DNA of 64,000 bases from Wuchereria bancrofti (taxonomy: Eukaryota; Nematoda; Chromadorea; Rhabditida; Onchocercidae), in the NCBI GenBank assembly GCA_005281725.1, contig SSBO01000009.1:6386303-6450302 (forward strand), read 5' to 3'. Both the position numbers and the translations under genes were made by a program. How positions within the stretch are numbered: the first letter of the stretch is position 1; each line of letters opens with the position of its first letter. Under the pieces are notes generated by a model. The model had not been told where the DNA came from and made no database searches. It was given only the letters and a program-made list of their open reading frames with translations. This document shows positions 25,409-38,029 of the stretch, in pieces.

Positions 25409-28400
25409 TCAAACACAGTGAGCAACTCCCGTAACACACGGTGCACAACCACTATCTTTCCCAAGAGCCATTGATGGTGGTCGTAAAAGAGTATCAACGC
25501 GACAGTCTGCCCATGCAACGCCTGCGCCTGCTCTGAAAAAAGTTATAGGAGATTAACGCTCCTTTATGTTTTAATCTGAACTATGCATTTATGTCAATAT
25601 TTTGAATATTACATGGATATTTTTCTCTGGATTTTCAATCTGAATATTCATGAAACAAAAAGGAGAAATCTCACAAACCAAAATACAGTTAACCTGCATT
25701 GGCTGATAGTAGCCACCGAAGACCACTGATTAGTAGCCGGATCGTATGCTTCCACAGAGTTTAAATACCTTACTCCATCATGACCCCCAATTGCATAAAT
25801 TCGCCCACCCATGGATGCAACACCAACACCACCTTGAAAAATAAAGCTTAAGAAAACTTCAAAAGTGGCAATTCAAATCGGTTTATTGAAATGAAAAGCT
25901 AAAGTCATACCTCTCGGACATGACATCTGTGATAACAATGTCCACGCATTATCTTCTGGATTGTAACGTTCACATGACGGTAATGGAGCATTGTCATCGA
26001 AACCACCAATTGCATATAAACATCCATCAAGTACTGTGACACCAGCGCCAGCTCTGTAGCGAGATTTTCAAGAAAAAAATTTCTGGGAACAACCAGAGTT
26101 ATCAAACTGTTGTAGACTAAATAATGATAGGCTTTTAGAAACACATTCTTTTGGGTAATAATAAATCAAGATTGTTTAATTAAATTTCATAACTTGTAAA
26201 AATCTTTCAAATATACAAACCTTCGGTGTTGCATGCTTGCAACCAATTTCCACTTGTTCAGAAGTGGGTCATATCGTTCACAAGAATCGAGTGATGAAGT
26301 TCCATCATTACCACCTACCGCAAACAAATATTTACCTGCAAAAAGAGAACGATTAAAAAGTAAAATATTTTATTCCCACTAAAAAGAAACTATAATTTAG
26401 ATCTCAAGCAGACTTACCTACAGCGGCAACGCCAACACCGCCACGTTGCACATTCATTTGCTCCACACCTGACCATTTGTCTGACTCAATATCATATCTT
26501 TCTACAGTCTGCAAAAAATAATTTATTAATTGAACTACAAAATTGTCAAAAAAAAAGAACGAAGTCATTCAACGGAAAAATTTGGCATTTACAGGCGAAA
26601 ATATAACATGATTCAATCATGAACTTATCTACATCAAGTTAAGACCCTAAAATTGTCGGAAAATCCCAATTATAATACGTAGAAATAAAATTATATTAAA
26701 TCCATAGAAATGAAAATTGCATTGCTAGAACATTCCTTGGACAAATGTCCCAATCTAACGTAAGGAATCATTTAACTAATATTCACCTTCCATATAGCTA
26801 AGCTTATTTGGTTTGTTAACAAAAAATATGTGTTGGAATTTGTCCCCAATTAGATTGTTTATAATCATCAGCTTTTTATTCACTTTTTTTTTGTTATTTG
26901 TCGATTTCTTACTAACTGTAAATTATATTCGAATTTGATAAAGTTAACAACACTTCGTTTAGCTGACTTTCTTTGCAGCTTTTCAGCTCATCACTTGGAT
27001 CTGATTGTTGATGAGGTTAACAGCACTTTGTTTAGCTGACCTCCTATATTGTAAATCATGCGTGTTACTATGAGTTAATTGTTACTATATAAGCAATTAT
27101 ACCCGTTATCAAGATCAAGTTTTTTGAATAGCAATCTGACATTCATTTCTCTTACATCTACTTTCATAAGCTTTCTAATATTATTTAATAACTACGACCA
27201 ACGGTAGCCTTTATCTCAATAAAATATTTATCAAATGTTGTTTTCTCTGCAAAGCATTAACTATTCAACTCCACAATTTACTCAAACCAGACCCTATTTT
27301 ACGACAAAAGTCACATGTTTTGTCATTAAACACAAAAGAATTCAAAAATTATAGCAAACTGAGAAATAAAACAGCTAAATGATAAAAATGAGAGCAGACC
27401 TGAAAACATGCAGTATCATCAAGTCCACCAACGGCATATATTGCACCTTCCAATGCTCCAACAGCTATGCCTCTACGACGAGTATCCATGGAAGCGACCG
27501 TATGCCACATATTGGTGGCAGGATCAAAACATTCAGCGGAACTTAAGTGATTTGTTCCATCGTGACCGCCAATAGCATAGCTGAAGTAAACAAGAAGAAA
27601 TGGAAGAAAATTAATTTAAATATTTTCATACATAAATAATTTTGTTATAGTTATAGTAAAAAAGTCTAAAGAAGTTATATTTCAGCAGCAGTTCTACTCG
27701 GGATAAATCAGCAGAATCTCAAACACTAAGATTTAGTATTTTGCTACCTAATAATCTATTAAAAATCGTCCCATCACTTTGCTAAGGAGATATGCTTTTA
27801 AGCTTTAAGCTTCTTTCTCACTGAGAATTGTGTCTCAATTTTGCTGCTGTGCTTAACTTAGAAAAATTGTGACCATTACATAGCAAAATGCTAAATTCTC
27901 AGAGTGCTTTACCGTAAGACAAAAGCACATTAATAAAGAAATGTGGTTATATATTTTTGAAAAATCAGATTTAATTCAACACAGTTTAACTAACAGTTTC
28001 CCTTGAGCGCTAACTACACCAACATGTCGTCGCCGGATATTCATATCACTTATTGAAAACCATCTATCACGTCGCCAATCATATGCTTCTACTGAACGGA
28101 ACGGATCACCCGATGTACCTGTAAAACAATTTGTAAAACAAAAACTGTCAGCTACTAATGTTGTTCCTCAAGTTTACCTTGAAAAATGTAATTCTTACGT
28201 GCGTAATATGTGCAACTATAAGTGCAAAAAATTCATCTACTAAAATTATAAAAGAATTACGAATTACCTCGCCCACCAACGCAAAATATGACACCTGCTG
28301 CACTTTTTCTCGGTCTACAATTTGTCCATACTCCGAATGATGGTACTGGCGCATACATATGCTTTGTCGCTGACATGTCTGTTATCACACCTATACTCCA

Positions 28401-31102
28401 ATAATTTTTAAAACTTAATTGAAGTTCTATGCCTTGCATGTAAAAAGTATCACTTTACTTTTTGTTTCATTTCTTTTGGAAGTTAAAGAAAGTTTACCGA
28501 GTTGCAACTCAAAGTACCTTGAAAATTTGTAGTGCTGTTTGAATAGAGACCTCCAGTTCCTATAGCAGGAAATATTGGTGAGAATGATGCACTCTCCATA
28601 CTATTAATTCCAGGACCGATCTGAGCACGCATCATTTCGCTCATCGCATCTGCCACTAAGTCACGACAACGAACACACTCCTGAAAAGTTGCGATCATTA
28701 ACTCTTAATCCTTATGTTTATTTACTAAATTCTAAGTTTTTCGCACACTCATATTTCATTCCTCAATCAACAACTGGTAAATGCAATAATTTATTTATCG
28801 ATTAGAGAATAGATCAGTTGAAATTAATTCCCCATAGAATTAGTAACATTTCAAATAATATGTAGGAAATACCACAATTAAAGGGTGTTTTTTCACTTTG
28901 TTCAAAAAATAAGCAGTGGGTAGCTGCGGTAGGCGAACAAGAGCAAGTAAGTCTGGCAAGCAACTTCTTCGTTCTTCAATGTTTTCCTCCACCCAAAATA
29001 TCACTGTTTCGAAAACCTAAAAAATTCAGTGTTGGAAATTTGACTATCAAAAAAATCCGATGCCAAAAACTCAAAATTCTTATCCCCTTATATTTAAAAC
29101 AACGACCGATTTGGAAGCCACCAACTTAGGAGCTTGCAAATGCTATTTTCTGCTATGAGACCTTACAAAATATTCTTCCTTGATAGTGATATTTAACATT
29201 CGCTGCAATTTACTTTTTACAAAAAAACAAATAACCTCCTGTTCATTGTTTACTTTCAAGTCAGAACTACGGAGAAGATCTATCAAATGACCAAGTGGTA
29301 TCCGCATGAAATCCGGAAGCACTCGTAATTCCTAAACATGTGATTTCAGAACACTGAATTTCCAAAAATGTAAATCTAAATATTCAAATTTCCGATTTAA
29401 AGAAAACCAGTTATAATTCTTCATAAAATATACTGGGAAATGCTCCATTGCAAAATCATCAACAGATGACATCAAGCTGACACAGTTGTGTTGTTCAGCA
29501 AATTGACGAATAGATAAGCAATTAGCGGTTGTCAAATATTGTGTTAGAAAACGTTGACATGCACCACAAACAGTATCCATCTGCAAAAAAAATTAAACAT
29601 CTGACTTGTAGCATCTGTGTAACTATCGACAGAAAGAAAAAGTATCTTTGGTAATAAATAAACTACCTGCAAAATGCTAGCGGCATATAACAGTTGCTGA
29701 ACATTATCACCATTGATATGAACTCTGCTGGTATATGCAAAATCCAGAAGCTGTTGGAAGGCAACGGCAGGGATATCCTGCACAAATAAATTACTTCAAA
29801 TGTTGATAAGTTAAATAAGTGGAAGTAAACAGATAAATATAACATAATACTCTATTAACCAACACATGCGAAAATATACTTTTCCGAATGTAAGTTAAGG
29901 ATACATTTATTTATAAAATTCCATATAGAAAAGCAAACAATCTGGTCTAACAGATGATCAGGAAAGAAAACGAACTGATAAACCTGAATAGCAATCCTGC
30001 TTTGACGTGACTCGATCATTTCGGACGCAAACATTGAATGAAAATACGGTATAGCTGCAGCAAGAACATATCGATGAGCAGTGAAGGTGATCCCTTCAAC
30101 CTGAAATATATATGAACTGGAACAACATTTAGTTGGTGGCTTATCAAATTCCTAGCATCTTACTTGACCTTGTGCTTCTGATCATCAATTATGAACAATA
30201 CCTTTTAAACCTAACAAGAGATAAGTACCTTTTTCGAATCTAATAGAATCGAAAACCAGCACTAATATTTGAAATTTCTTGATACAACTCTTAAAAAAAA
30301 AAAAGAAAAACAGTTTGACACAAAGCAAACGCAGCAGACGACTTCAAGAAAAGGATGTATTTCTTCCTTTTGACTTAATTCACATAACTACTAATTGTAT
30401 TCAAACACTTTTTAGGAATTTTTCCTACCGTTTTGTCCTTTTCAGTGAAATTTTATGGGCGAAAAACAGTGTGTTGCAAAAAATCAAATAAATTTAAGAC
30501 AAAATTTCCCTCATATAGTTAAGAATGGATTTGAAACAAGGAGCTCCTTACTTATCGGAAGCATATAGAAACTTTGACCGTTAATATTCCAACTGTTAAT
30601 ATAAATAAATTATGCGATAAAAATCATAAAAAATTGTACTTAAATAATGGCTGCACATACCTCAATTTCAATGTCACACATAAATTTTTCATCCCGAAAA
30701 TGCGACATATTAGCGAGGACGACATTTGCATGTAAACCATCATGAAACTCAGTAGATTCTAGAATACTGGAACCGCTATTAACTAGCGGTGATGTTGTAA
30801 CACTTTGTGATGATACCAAACGCTGTGCAAGTAAGTAGTTGCTTGGACAGCTTACTACTGGTGAATCTAAACAATATTAGCGTTTTAGGAAAATTTAGCG
30901 AGGTTATAAATGCAGTTGATAGCTTAGCCACTAAAAAGATTAAATGGGACAACCCGACGGCTACACATCGTTAGTACCTGACAAACAACAATAGCCAGAT
31001 AATCGCAAATGACTGCACAATCATGTGCAATGAAAGATGAAGCAAAGTTCAATACATACCACCACTGATGCCACTTGGAATAAAATCCATAGAATCTTCC
31101 AT
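25409..31102 (-). CDS. kel-8: BTB-BACK-Kelch protein, KLHL8 type (Cullin-3 adaptor)
   Basis: Predicted substrate adaptor of a Cullin-3 ubiquitin ligase; in C. elegans kel-8 acts on the synaptic scaffold rapsyn (from memory). Sixteen exons join in phase to 688 residues: 31060-31102, 30661-30866, 29984-30100, 29667-29777, 29434-29580, 29236-29331, 28873-29016, 28518-28680, 28268-28390, 27995-28118, 27400-27580, 26418-26508, 26221-26335, 25911-26053, 25694-25832, 25409-25532. An N-terminal Ser-rich part precedes the BTB domain ([23 protein letters not shown]), then BACK, then six Kelch blades with repeated GGxDG/GGFDD, ERYD and W. Motifs RRRHVGV and RRGIAV with [11 protein letters not shown] are close to KLHL8. 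The human protein has about 620 residues; the excess is mainly N-terminal and in the BACK-Kelch linker. One acceptor is CAAG rather than CAG (exon 15). A TGA stands three codons before the ATG in frame. Confidence 0.94.
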
Positions 31103-31108
31103 ATTAAT

Positions 31109-33333
31109 TCAATTCCGTTGATGGCGTAGTCTACTCGAATGGATGTTTTGATAAATGGACTGTGTTGATGTATATCTTCTAACAAGATCTATGGTGCCAC
31201 CACCATTCGAAGTGGATAACAGTGATAATGTGGTATAATCGCCCTGTCAAAGATTCATAATACTCACAATTTTAGAATATTTTAACAAAAATACTAATAA
31301 TAAAACGATTTATTTCATTAAGAACATTTTACTACTTTAGTAGGACAATCCCGACTCTTCCAAGTTGCGGTGAGCTGTCGAAAAATCAGAATAATTTTGT
31401 AATATAAATATGTTGAAATCATGAAAATATTCCGTACTGTAGAAATATTTTGTAACAACTAAGTAAATTCATGATATAGAAGTTTGTACTATAAAAATTG
31501 TTTATAATTAAAATATTTTTTAGCCAAATAATTCATCACCCAAAACAAATATAAAACAAATGTTTCGACCTTTAAATGATGAATCATTTATCCAATTCAT
31601 ATGTAAATTATTCCTAATTCACAGTTAAAATGTCGTGACCAATTCACATGTAAATCCTTCCAGTCTAAGAACTAATCTTATAATTAATGGTTAAAATGTT
31701 GTAATCCTTTTTTCACCTAGCACTCTTCGTTTCATAAAAAAAATTGCACTTTATTGTAAATTAGCTTCCATCATAAGGAATTAAATCATTCTCTAGAAGT
31801 ACTTATGCTACCATTCTTATCAGATAGCCCGCTTGGATTCAATTTAACTCAGCGCTACATTCAAATCTATACCTAACGATAACAACTATCAAATTCCCAC
31901 CAAATTTTCTCTTTGGAACGAAGAGAAATAATTTATCAATTTGCACTGATCATAATATTTTCTGGTAACTGTCTTATAACGTCAATCAATGAAACCTTCG
32001 TCACAAATATTCGTCTGCACAAATCAAGAAAATAATTTCCGTCTAGGCATTCGTGCAGTATATCAGCCGATATTAGAGATATTCCACTGTTTAGCATTCA
32101 ATCTTGCCATATAATTGTGAAAAGTTGGGTCATTTAAATGGTAGTCTAAATAAATGTGACTAAACTGCTAATCTAAGTAAACGTAAGTAAACATTAACAT
32201 TTTCTTCGATACTTCCAAAACAGCTATTTGCATAAATTTCAATTAAAATTAAAAATTCTCAAGATCCCACAAACCTATTTAGGAACCACTAAGATTTCGA
32301 CCAGTCAAAGGAAAGAAATCTGTTGTCGTGATTTCTGTTTTCGTAATTTCGCAAGTGAGCATTATTAGAGATTGTCGCTATGAAAAATAAATTCCAGGTT
32401 GCAGAGCTGTCTAGAGTTCTTTATTCTTTGTCGAACGATTCTACACAAATTCTAAGACTCGAAAACTTTTTCTTCGTTTCTTTCAAGCTAAATTTGAAAT
32501 CTATTTTCTCAAAAATATTTTCATACATTTACGTTACCGTAAAAAAAGGAAACAGATGTTTTCCAATTTAAAATTCACTCTTTGTGAGAATAACTTCAAA
32601 CAATGTCTTCTCCTACGTGATATTATGAAAATCGAAATCAGATAGTGATGTTATTCCATTATCTGAGTGTTTTCTCGCTCTATTTCAGGCAGTAATTGAG
32701 TTGAATGATTATATTCGAATTACGCATTAAAAACTTATATGATTTTTAATGCTCTAGTGAAGAAAAAAAATTTTTTTTACAAGGAAAAAGCATTGTTTGA
32801 AGCTGCCATCGTAAAAAATGAATTTTACATTGTTCCTTCTCCATTTTCAATCTATTGCACCAAATGGAAAACACGGAAAGTTTACGAATAACTTTTTATG
32901 ATGTTTTATGTACTGAACGATTATATTCAAATTATGTGTTAAAATTGAGCTGAATGATTATTGATACTGTGTCTGCATTTAAGCACTAAATTTAATCATA
33001 GCTCACGCTATGAAAATCAAATTTCATGATCTCGATCATACCACCCTAACCTTTCGCCATTCGGTTAACTGTGTACTTGAAATTTAAGGCTTTTAGACTT
33101 ATCCTATTTTAAGCAACTTATTCTATCTGATATAAATTCTCATTCTGATTGACGAACAACGAATTACAATCCCTTTGATTAATCTATGCTGAAAATCCTC
33201 TATAACTTGAAAAACCTAACGGCAAGAACCATACCACATTAGTTTCGATTATTTCAGCGGTTGTTGTGTATTGATGTTGCTGTTCCACAGCCACACTTGT
33301 TACTGTAGAAGATGACCAAGCAAACAGACAGTT
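31109..33333 (-). CDS. Upstream open reading frame in the kel-8 leader (two exons)
   Basis: Exon-like block 33235-33333 (acceptor TTATTCCAG, donor GTG|GTATGG) opens with NCLFAWSSSTV and joins in phase 0 to block 31109-31243 (acceptor TTTGACAG), which starts GDYTTLSLLST. Together they give 77 open codons ending at a TGA at 31109-31111. The kel-8 ATG follows three codons later in the same frame (TGA ATT AAT ATG). The first exon of this frame was not found, so its start is unknown. It may be a leader-encoded small protein, an N-terminal extension normally joined by another splice choice, or a frame reached by stop readthrough. Function unknown; the Ser/Thr-rich sequence carries no domain that I recognise. 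Confidence 0.4.
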
Positions 33334-35143
33334 CTGGAATAAAAAAAGACCAAACACTGCTTATTCATATGAATCCGAAGTTCGAATTAAACAGCAGCGC
33401 CAATAACAAATTGTTGCTAAGTAGAAATGTCGAAAACTGAATACTTTCTATGGCTGACATCCGAATCCCTATGTCAAGGGTAACTGACTATAACTAGAAG
33501 CTGAAAAAAATGGAATTGAAAAGTAGCAGTGTTCGAGATCGCTAAATTCTACATGCAAAACATTTCTTGATTCCGTTTCTTTTTTATCAACTCAAATTTC
33601 TTTCATCTAAAAACCCGATGAGAAAGAGATTTGACATTCACAAGTTTAAGCCAAGATAGTATTCCATCATTTCCTCCATTCTTCCTTTTCCGACTCTTCC
33701 AAACATCCGAAATGGATCGCTATTCCCCCGAGTGTTGAAATCAGACCACCAGGACACGCAAATGATATATCAGCTACTTGCGTCGTATTATTGAATTAGT
33801 AAAAATAAGATGAGGAAAAATGAAATTTAAAGAAAAGGAAACTAATTTTCAAAATATTGTAAGAAAGAAATGTTAATGTAAGATGTAGCAATATACGTAT
33901 TAAATGACTGCACACAATACGACGGTGCCCTTTTGTGACAACATCAGCATCAGCAAAAATAATTCCAGTTCAATGCAGTTTAGCTCGATACAATCGTACA
34001 TGCATTTATAATTCATTTATGTAAGCTTATCCAACAAGTACCAGCTAATGTGTCAGATAAAAGCCAGTTGCACAACTAAAGAAGGAATTAAGCCTCAGAA
34101 AAGGGATGCTTCACTCATTTAACCTTAAAAATATGTTCCCAATAGAACAAAATAAACTAATACATCCTGAAGATAATATGACACATGTCTAATTTGACAA
34201 ATTACAATATGCCAGATTTTGAAACATAAATATAAAAGAGAAATATAAATTTTTGCATTTTAAATAGAACAGATCATCGAAAGGGCACTAAAGAAAGTGA
34301 AAGACCATGAAGGGAAAAATGCCACTCTGTTCCTCTTCCCTTCTTACTGACAATCAATTGTCGCATGGTGCAACCCCAAGTATCTTCTGCTATGACTGTA
34401 TCGCGTCCCTCCTAAAAAGCATTGAATTCTGAACATAACCGCTATTCCTACATCGATATAACCGTAAGCACATGTGTTCTTGTACCTTCTCCGATTGTAT
34501 TCACCGCGATTGCCCGGTCAGCAGCTTTTTAATCATGGTAAAACCGAATGCCTGTTCATCCATTTGCATCCTGTAGAGCCAAAAAGCATTTCTCGGTTGT
34601 GAAATGATACTATATGGCATTAACCTTCTGAGAGCGACATACGATATCTCTCCAACATGCGACACTATCACGGATTTTAGATTTTCCAACTAGGTTATCC
34701 CAAAATCTTCACAACTTGAAGAAATACCTGCTTATTACAATATGCAATAGCAAACTAAAGAAATACAACTAATCAAAGCCAAAATAATTTGGAACTTCCT
34801 CTTATCAACGGAAATTTAAGCTGATCCACGCACTGTATTAGTTAGTTCCGGATAAACGATAAAAGGTAAGCAGCGTGGCAGGAATGCTTCTGAACTATAT
34901 ATTTTCAGAAACTTTTAGAGTAAAAGAAAATCATTACAACTGCAATAACTGAAATAAATGAAAGCAACCCTTATGGTATTTTCCTCCAACTAAACAACTA
35001 TTACCTATAGAACAAATCCTAAACTAGTTTAACACATCTCAAATGTAATATACATCATGTTGTATTTCAACATCTACTCTCTTCTTTCTTCATCATCTCT
35101 CTCGCCAATTTCGCACAAATGAACAAAGCAGAATCAAAAAATA

Positions 35144-35183
35144 TATGGTGTATTTCAACAGGATTTTGTGGAAATACACCATA
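35144..35183. repeat. Perfect inverted repeat, 13-base arms
   Basis: Arm TATGGTGTATTTC at 35144-35156 is exactly complementary to GAAATACACCATA at 35171-35183, with a 14-base spacer. It could fold as a hairpin in RNA or be a remnant of a small foldback element. No gene overlaps it; THUMPD1 ends 350 bases to the right on the - strand, so it could lie in that gene's 3' UTR. Confidence 0.8.
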
Positions 35184-35532
35184 AAGCATAAGCCAAAAAT
35201 ACGCTGGCAGTAATCCGGCTAGATAAATGTTTATTTGACAAACCGGACAAACAGTTGTTGTGGGAAAATTGGTGTGAATATGACTTTTGATCTAATACAA
35301 ACTGCTCTATCATCTAAACCTTTCATAGAACAAAGCATATGACTCGTAAAATTCAATGGACAAATACATGAACAAAAAAAAAAGCCTATCCATAGCATGT
35401 AGCTTACCGTAGTATCACAACATCAGCAAAGTATCGCTAAAGACAAGTATAACACACACAAATTTACATTGCTACCCATTATTTCTTTCAGTTTTTATCT
35501 AATTTTTACTGTTGCCCATACCTCACGTCCAT

Positions 35533-37701
35533 TTATTCCTTGTGATGCAAACTGAGCTTTCTTCGTGCCAGAAAGTGCTTGACACATGAGAGCATTACGG
35601 ATTTGTGCACAATTTGTACTAATACGACAATATGTGGGTTATCCAGCGAAACATGACTGCCCGGTGCCAATTGCTTCAGGGCCAGTAGTACCATATCCAT
35701 GACATCACCCTTCCCCAAACTATCATTATTTCGAGCCTTAAAATCGAACAAGTATGTTGGCCATTTACCGTCTTCAGCCTTATGGAAATGCTTCGAGATC
35801 AATCGACTCACTTCCTGAAATTACCACTAATCCACCCAACAATAAAAAAAGAATGTACCTCTATTTATTTGAAAATTAAAATTTATCTCAACCAAACGGG
35901 GTCATAATAACTGTTGTGCACCATTGTCTCTGGCTTTCCGGGTGTGATAATTTTCTAAATAACCTTTGTCTTACATTGATTTCAATCTTATTATATCAAA
36001 ATTATGATGACTACAACCGGAAGAGAAAGAAATCACTTAAATTTGTCTTTTATATCTACTGATAAGAGGTCCCTTTTACACGATAAAAAAAATGTAAAAC
36101 CTAGCACAGAAAGAATACCAATACTCTCATTCATTACATTCTCTAAAATCCCAATAGAAGGGGACAGGGTAGGGTAAGAGAGAAGGAGAGGATGGACAAA
36201 TATTATTAAAGATGATCAAGCAATGAGAAGAGTCATGAAACTTTTTCTTGTGAAAACTGATACAATCTAAGGAAATATTGATCTTCCTAATATAAATGAC
36301 AGCTATCCTAGTTTTAATATAACCTACTAATATCAATCTGAAGATTTCTGACATTAGCTATTGAAATCTCTTAGATTACCGTATCCAACTCGATCATATC
36401 CACTCGGCAAGTCCTTTCCACGGGGCATACCCGTTGCAGCAGACGACAACACCGCTCTCTCAGCACCATTTCAACAAGGTAATCCACAAAATCATATACA
36501 TTTTTGTCATTTATACCTTTCACAACAAAAAATAAGCAATTGTTCGCACCCGTTGGTCGTTGCGATATTTTCCGCTTTTTCACGTTCCTGTTATCGCTTC
36601 GTGCTACAGAAGACCTTCGTTCAATTTATGGGCTATTTTGAACTGTTCATCAAAGACATTTGTCACTTATTTAATGTGCAATATTAACGTAGCGACACAT
36701 GTTTTCTTAATTTAACCACTTTAAGTTACTTATTAGACTCGTTAATCTGTGTATGTTTATCCCTCAAACGTACTGCTTTATCTGATGTGTATATTAGACT
36801 CTAAAAATACGCGTATGTAACGACAATCTCTTTAAATATCTTTTCATTAAATATCTAATTCTCAATGCTTTTAATTTCGTAATCATTTGATCCTTTGTAT
36901 AATCAAAATCACAGCGCCCATTTGTTTAGATTCTAAATACACTGCCCTCTTTGCCACTTAACTTTGTACAGGCTTTTTCCTTATTCCTTACAAATTCGTC
37001 GATTAGTCCCTAGAGACAGGATACAAATTTCAAAAACAATTCATAAATGACTGAATTCAAAATTAACTATTTGAAGGCACAACTGTAAAATTCAACAAGT
37101 AAACCTATGGACATGGAAACTAATAAACTAAATGAGTTATAATCAAATCATAAAATTAAAACGAAGAATTAAAGTGTCAACGATTGAAGTGAAAATAAGC
37201 AAATAAAACCGTAATTCAACGAAAGAATTCTTTTAATTCTTAGAAAAATATTTTCAAAAATGGATCATCATTCTGTCCCATACTCCAGAAGTTCTAGATA
37301 ATTGACTATGCTTTATAGATAAACAAATAGACAAGCAAGTGTACGAACCCGAACAAAATAAAAAGAATTATGGAACTATAAAACCTTAAAATCTGAACGT
37401 AATAATGAGAACTAAAACCTTGATCACAAAACCGTTTCACCGAATCTGCGACATCTTCCTCATCACCACACGAATTAAACTCTTTCCCAACAATGTTATC
37501 ATCTAAATCTTCTTCTGGAAGACCGTTCTTCCATATTTCCAAAGCTTGTTCGATGACGTTGTACGCCTCACGTACTGCTTGCCTTTCATTTCCATTACAC
37601 GTAAAGAATAATCCACAGCATCCTGATTCCACCCACTTTTGCTTTACCTTTTTGTTATGACGAAAATGGTCGTTTTTGCGTCGTTTTTTGTTCGTTTCCA
37701 T
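35533..37701 (-). CDS. THUMPD1: THUMP-domain protein 1 (tRNA acetylation adaptor, Tan1 family)
   Basis: Family known to bind tRNA and help NAT10/Kre33 make N4-acetylcytidine in tRNA-Ser and tRNA-Leu. Three exons join in phase to 262 residues: 37419-37701, 36380-36603, 35533-35814. The N-terminus is strongly basic (KKRRKNDHFRHNKK), followed by the family motif GLFFTCNGNERQAVREAYN and an acidic linker. Exon 2 carries GANNCLFFVVKG and CRLLQRVCPVERTC. Exon 3 carries the THUMP core with YLFDFKARNND, VSLDNPHIVVLVQIV and the end LSCVKHFLARRKLSL. The human protein has about 353 residues; the difference is the long disordered human tail. No clear trans-splice acceptor stands before the ATG, so the start is chosen because it opens the conserved basic N-terminus. 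Confidence 0.94.
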
Positions 37702-37921
37702 AGGTCACCTTATTATTCAAATGGTTAAAGTGACATGTGAAGTATGAAATGAAAACACGCAAAATTTAAGAATGCGATCTGTTCAAGGATGCCGGAATGC
37801 CGGTCCGATGTCCCCTTCCATGTGTAGGAACATTTTCAGGCTTAATTTATCCCCGCGAATCTTCCACATCTATGAAATATCCTTGAACCTTTTAAGAAAC
37901 TACAAACTCTTCCCGCGTCAA

Positions 37922-38029
37922 TCACGACAAACAAGCAAAACCGTTAACCAAATAAGTGTAAACTAAGTACCATCTTGTTTTGGCAACGTATGCCCGAACT
38001 ATACGCTTACCGCGAATTTGAATTTCAAC
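37922..38029 (-). CDS. Unassigned exon-like block (possible terminal exon)
   Basis: Behind a good acceptor (TTTTACTTCAG) the - strand reads open for 35 codons, beginning VEIQIRGKRIVRAYVAKTRW and ending at TGA (37922-37924). It could also end earlier at a GTACTT donor. It lies 220 bases upstream of the THUMPD1 start, so it may be the end of an upstream gene or a leader exon. I do not recognise the sequence. Confidence 0.25.
   Translation of the reverse strand, partial: VEIQIRGKRIVRAYVAKTRWYLVYTYLVNGFACLS

Larger units (their letters stand above)
31103..35532. other. Upstream region of kel-8 with exon-like blocks
   Basis: About 4.4 kb between THUMPD1 and the kel-8 start. It is not empty: 31112-31243 and 33235-33333 look like two spliced, in-phase coding exons on the - strand leading into the kel-8 first exon (annotated separately). 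A GC-richer island at about 34300-34700 has open frames in several registers. A perfect 13-base inverted repeat lies at 35144-35183. The remainder is AT-rich and includes an imperfect local repeat at 31590-31700. Confidence 0.55.

Noticed and set aside
36361..36687. + strand frame of 108 codons
   Set aside because: It lies opposite THUMPD1 exon 36380-36603, which has conserved motifs and matching phase.
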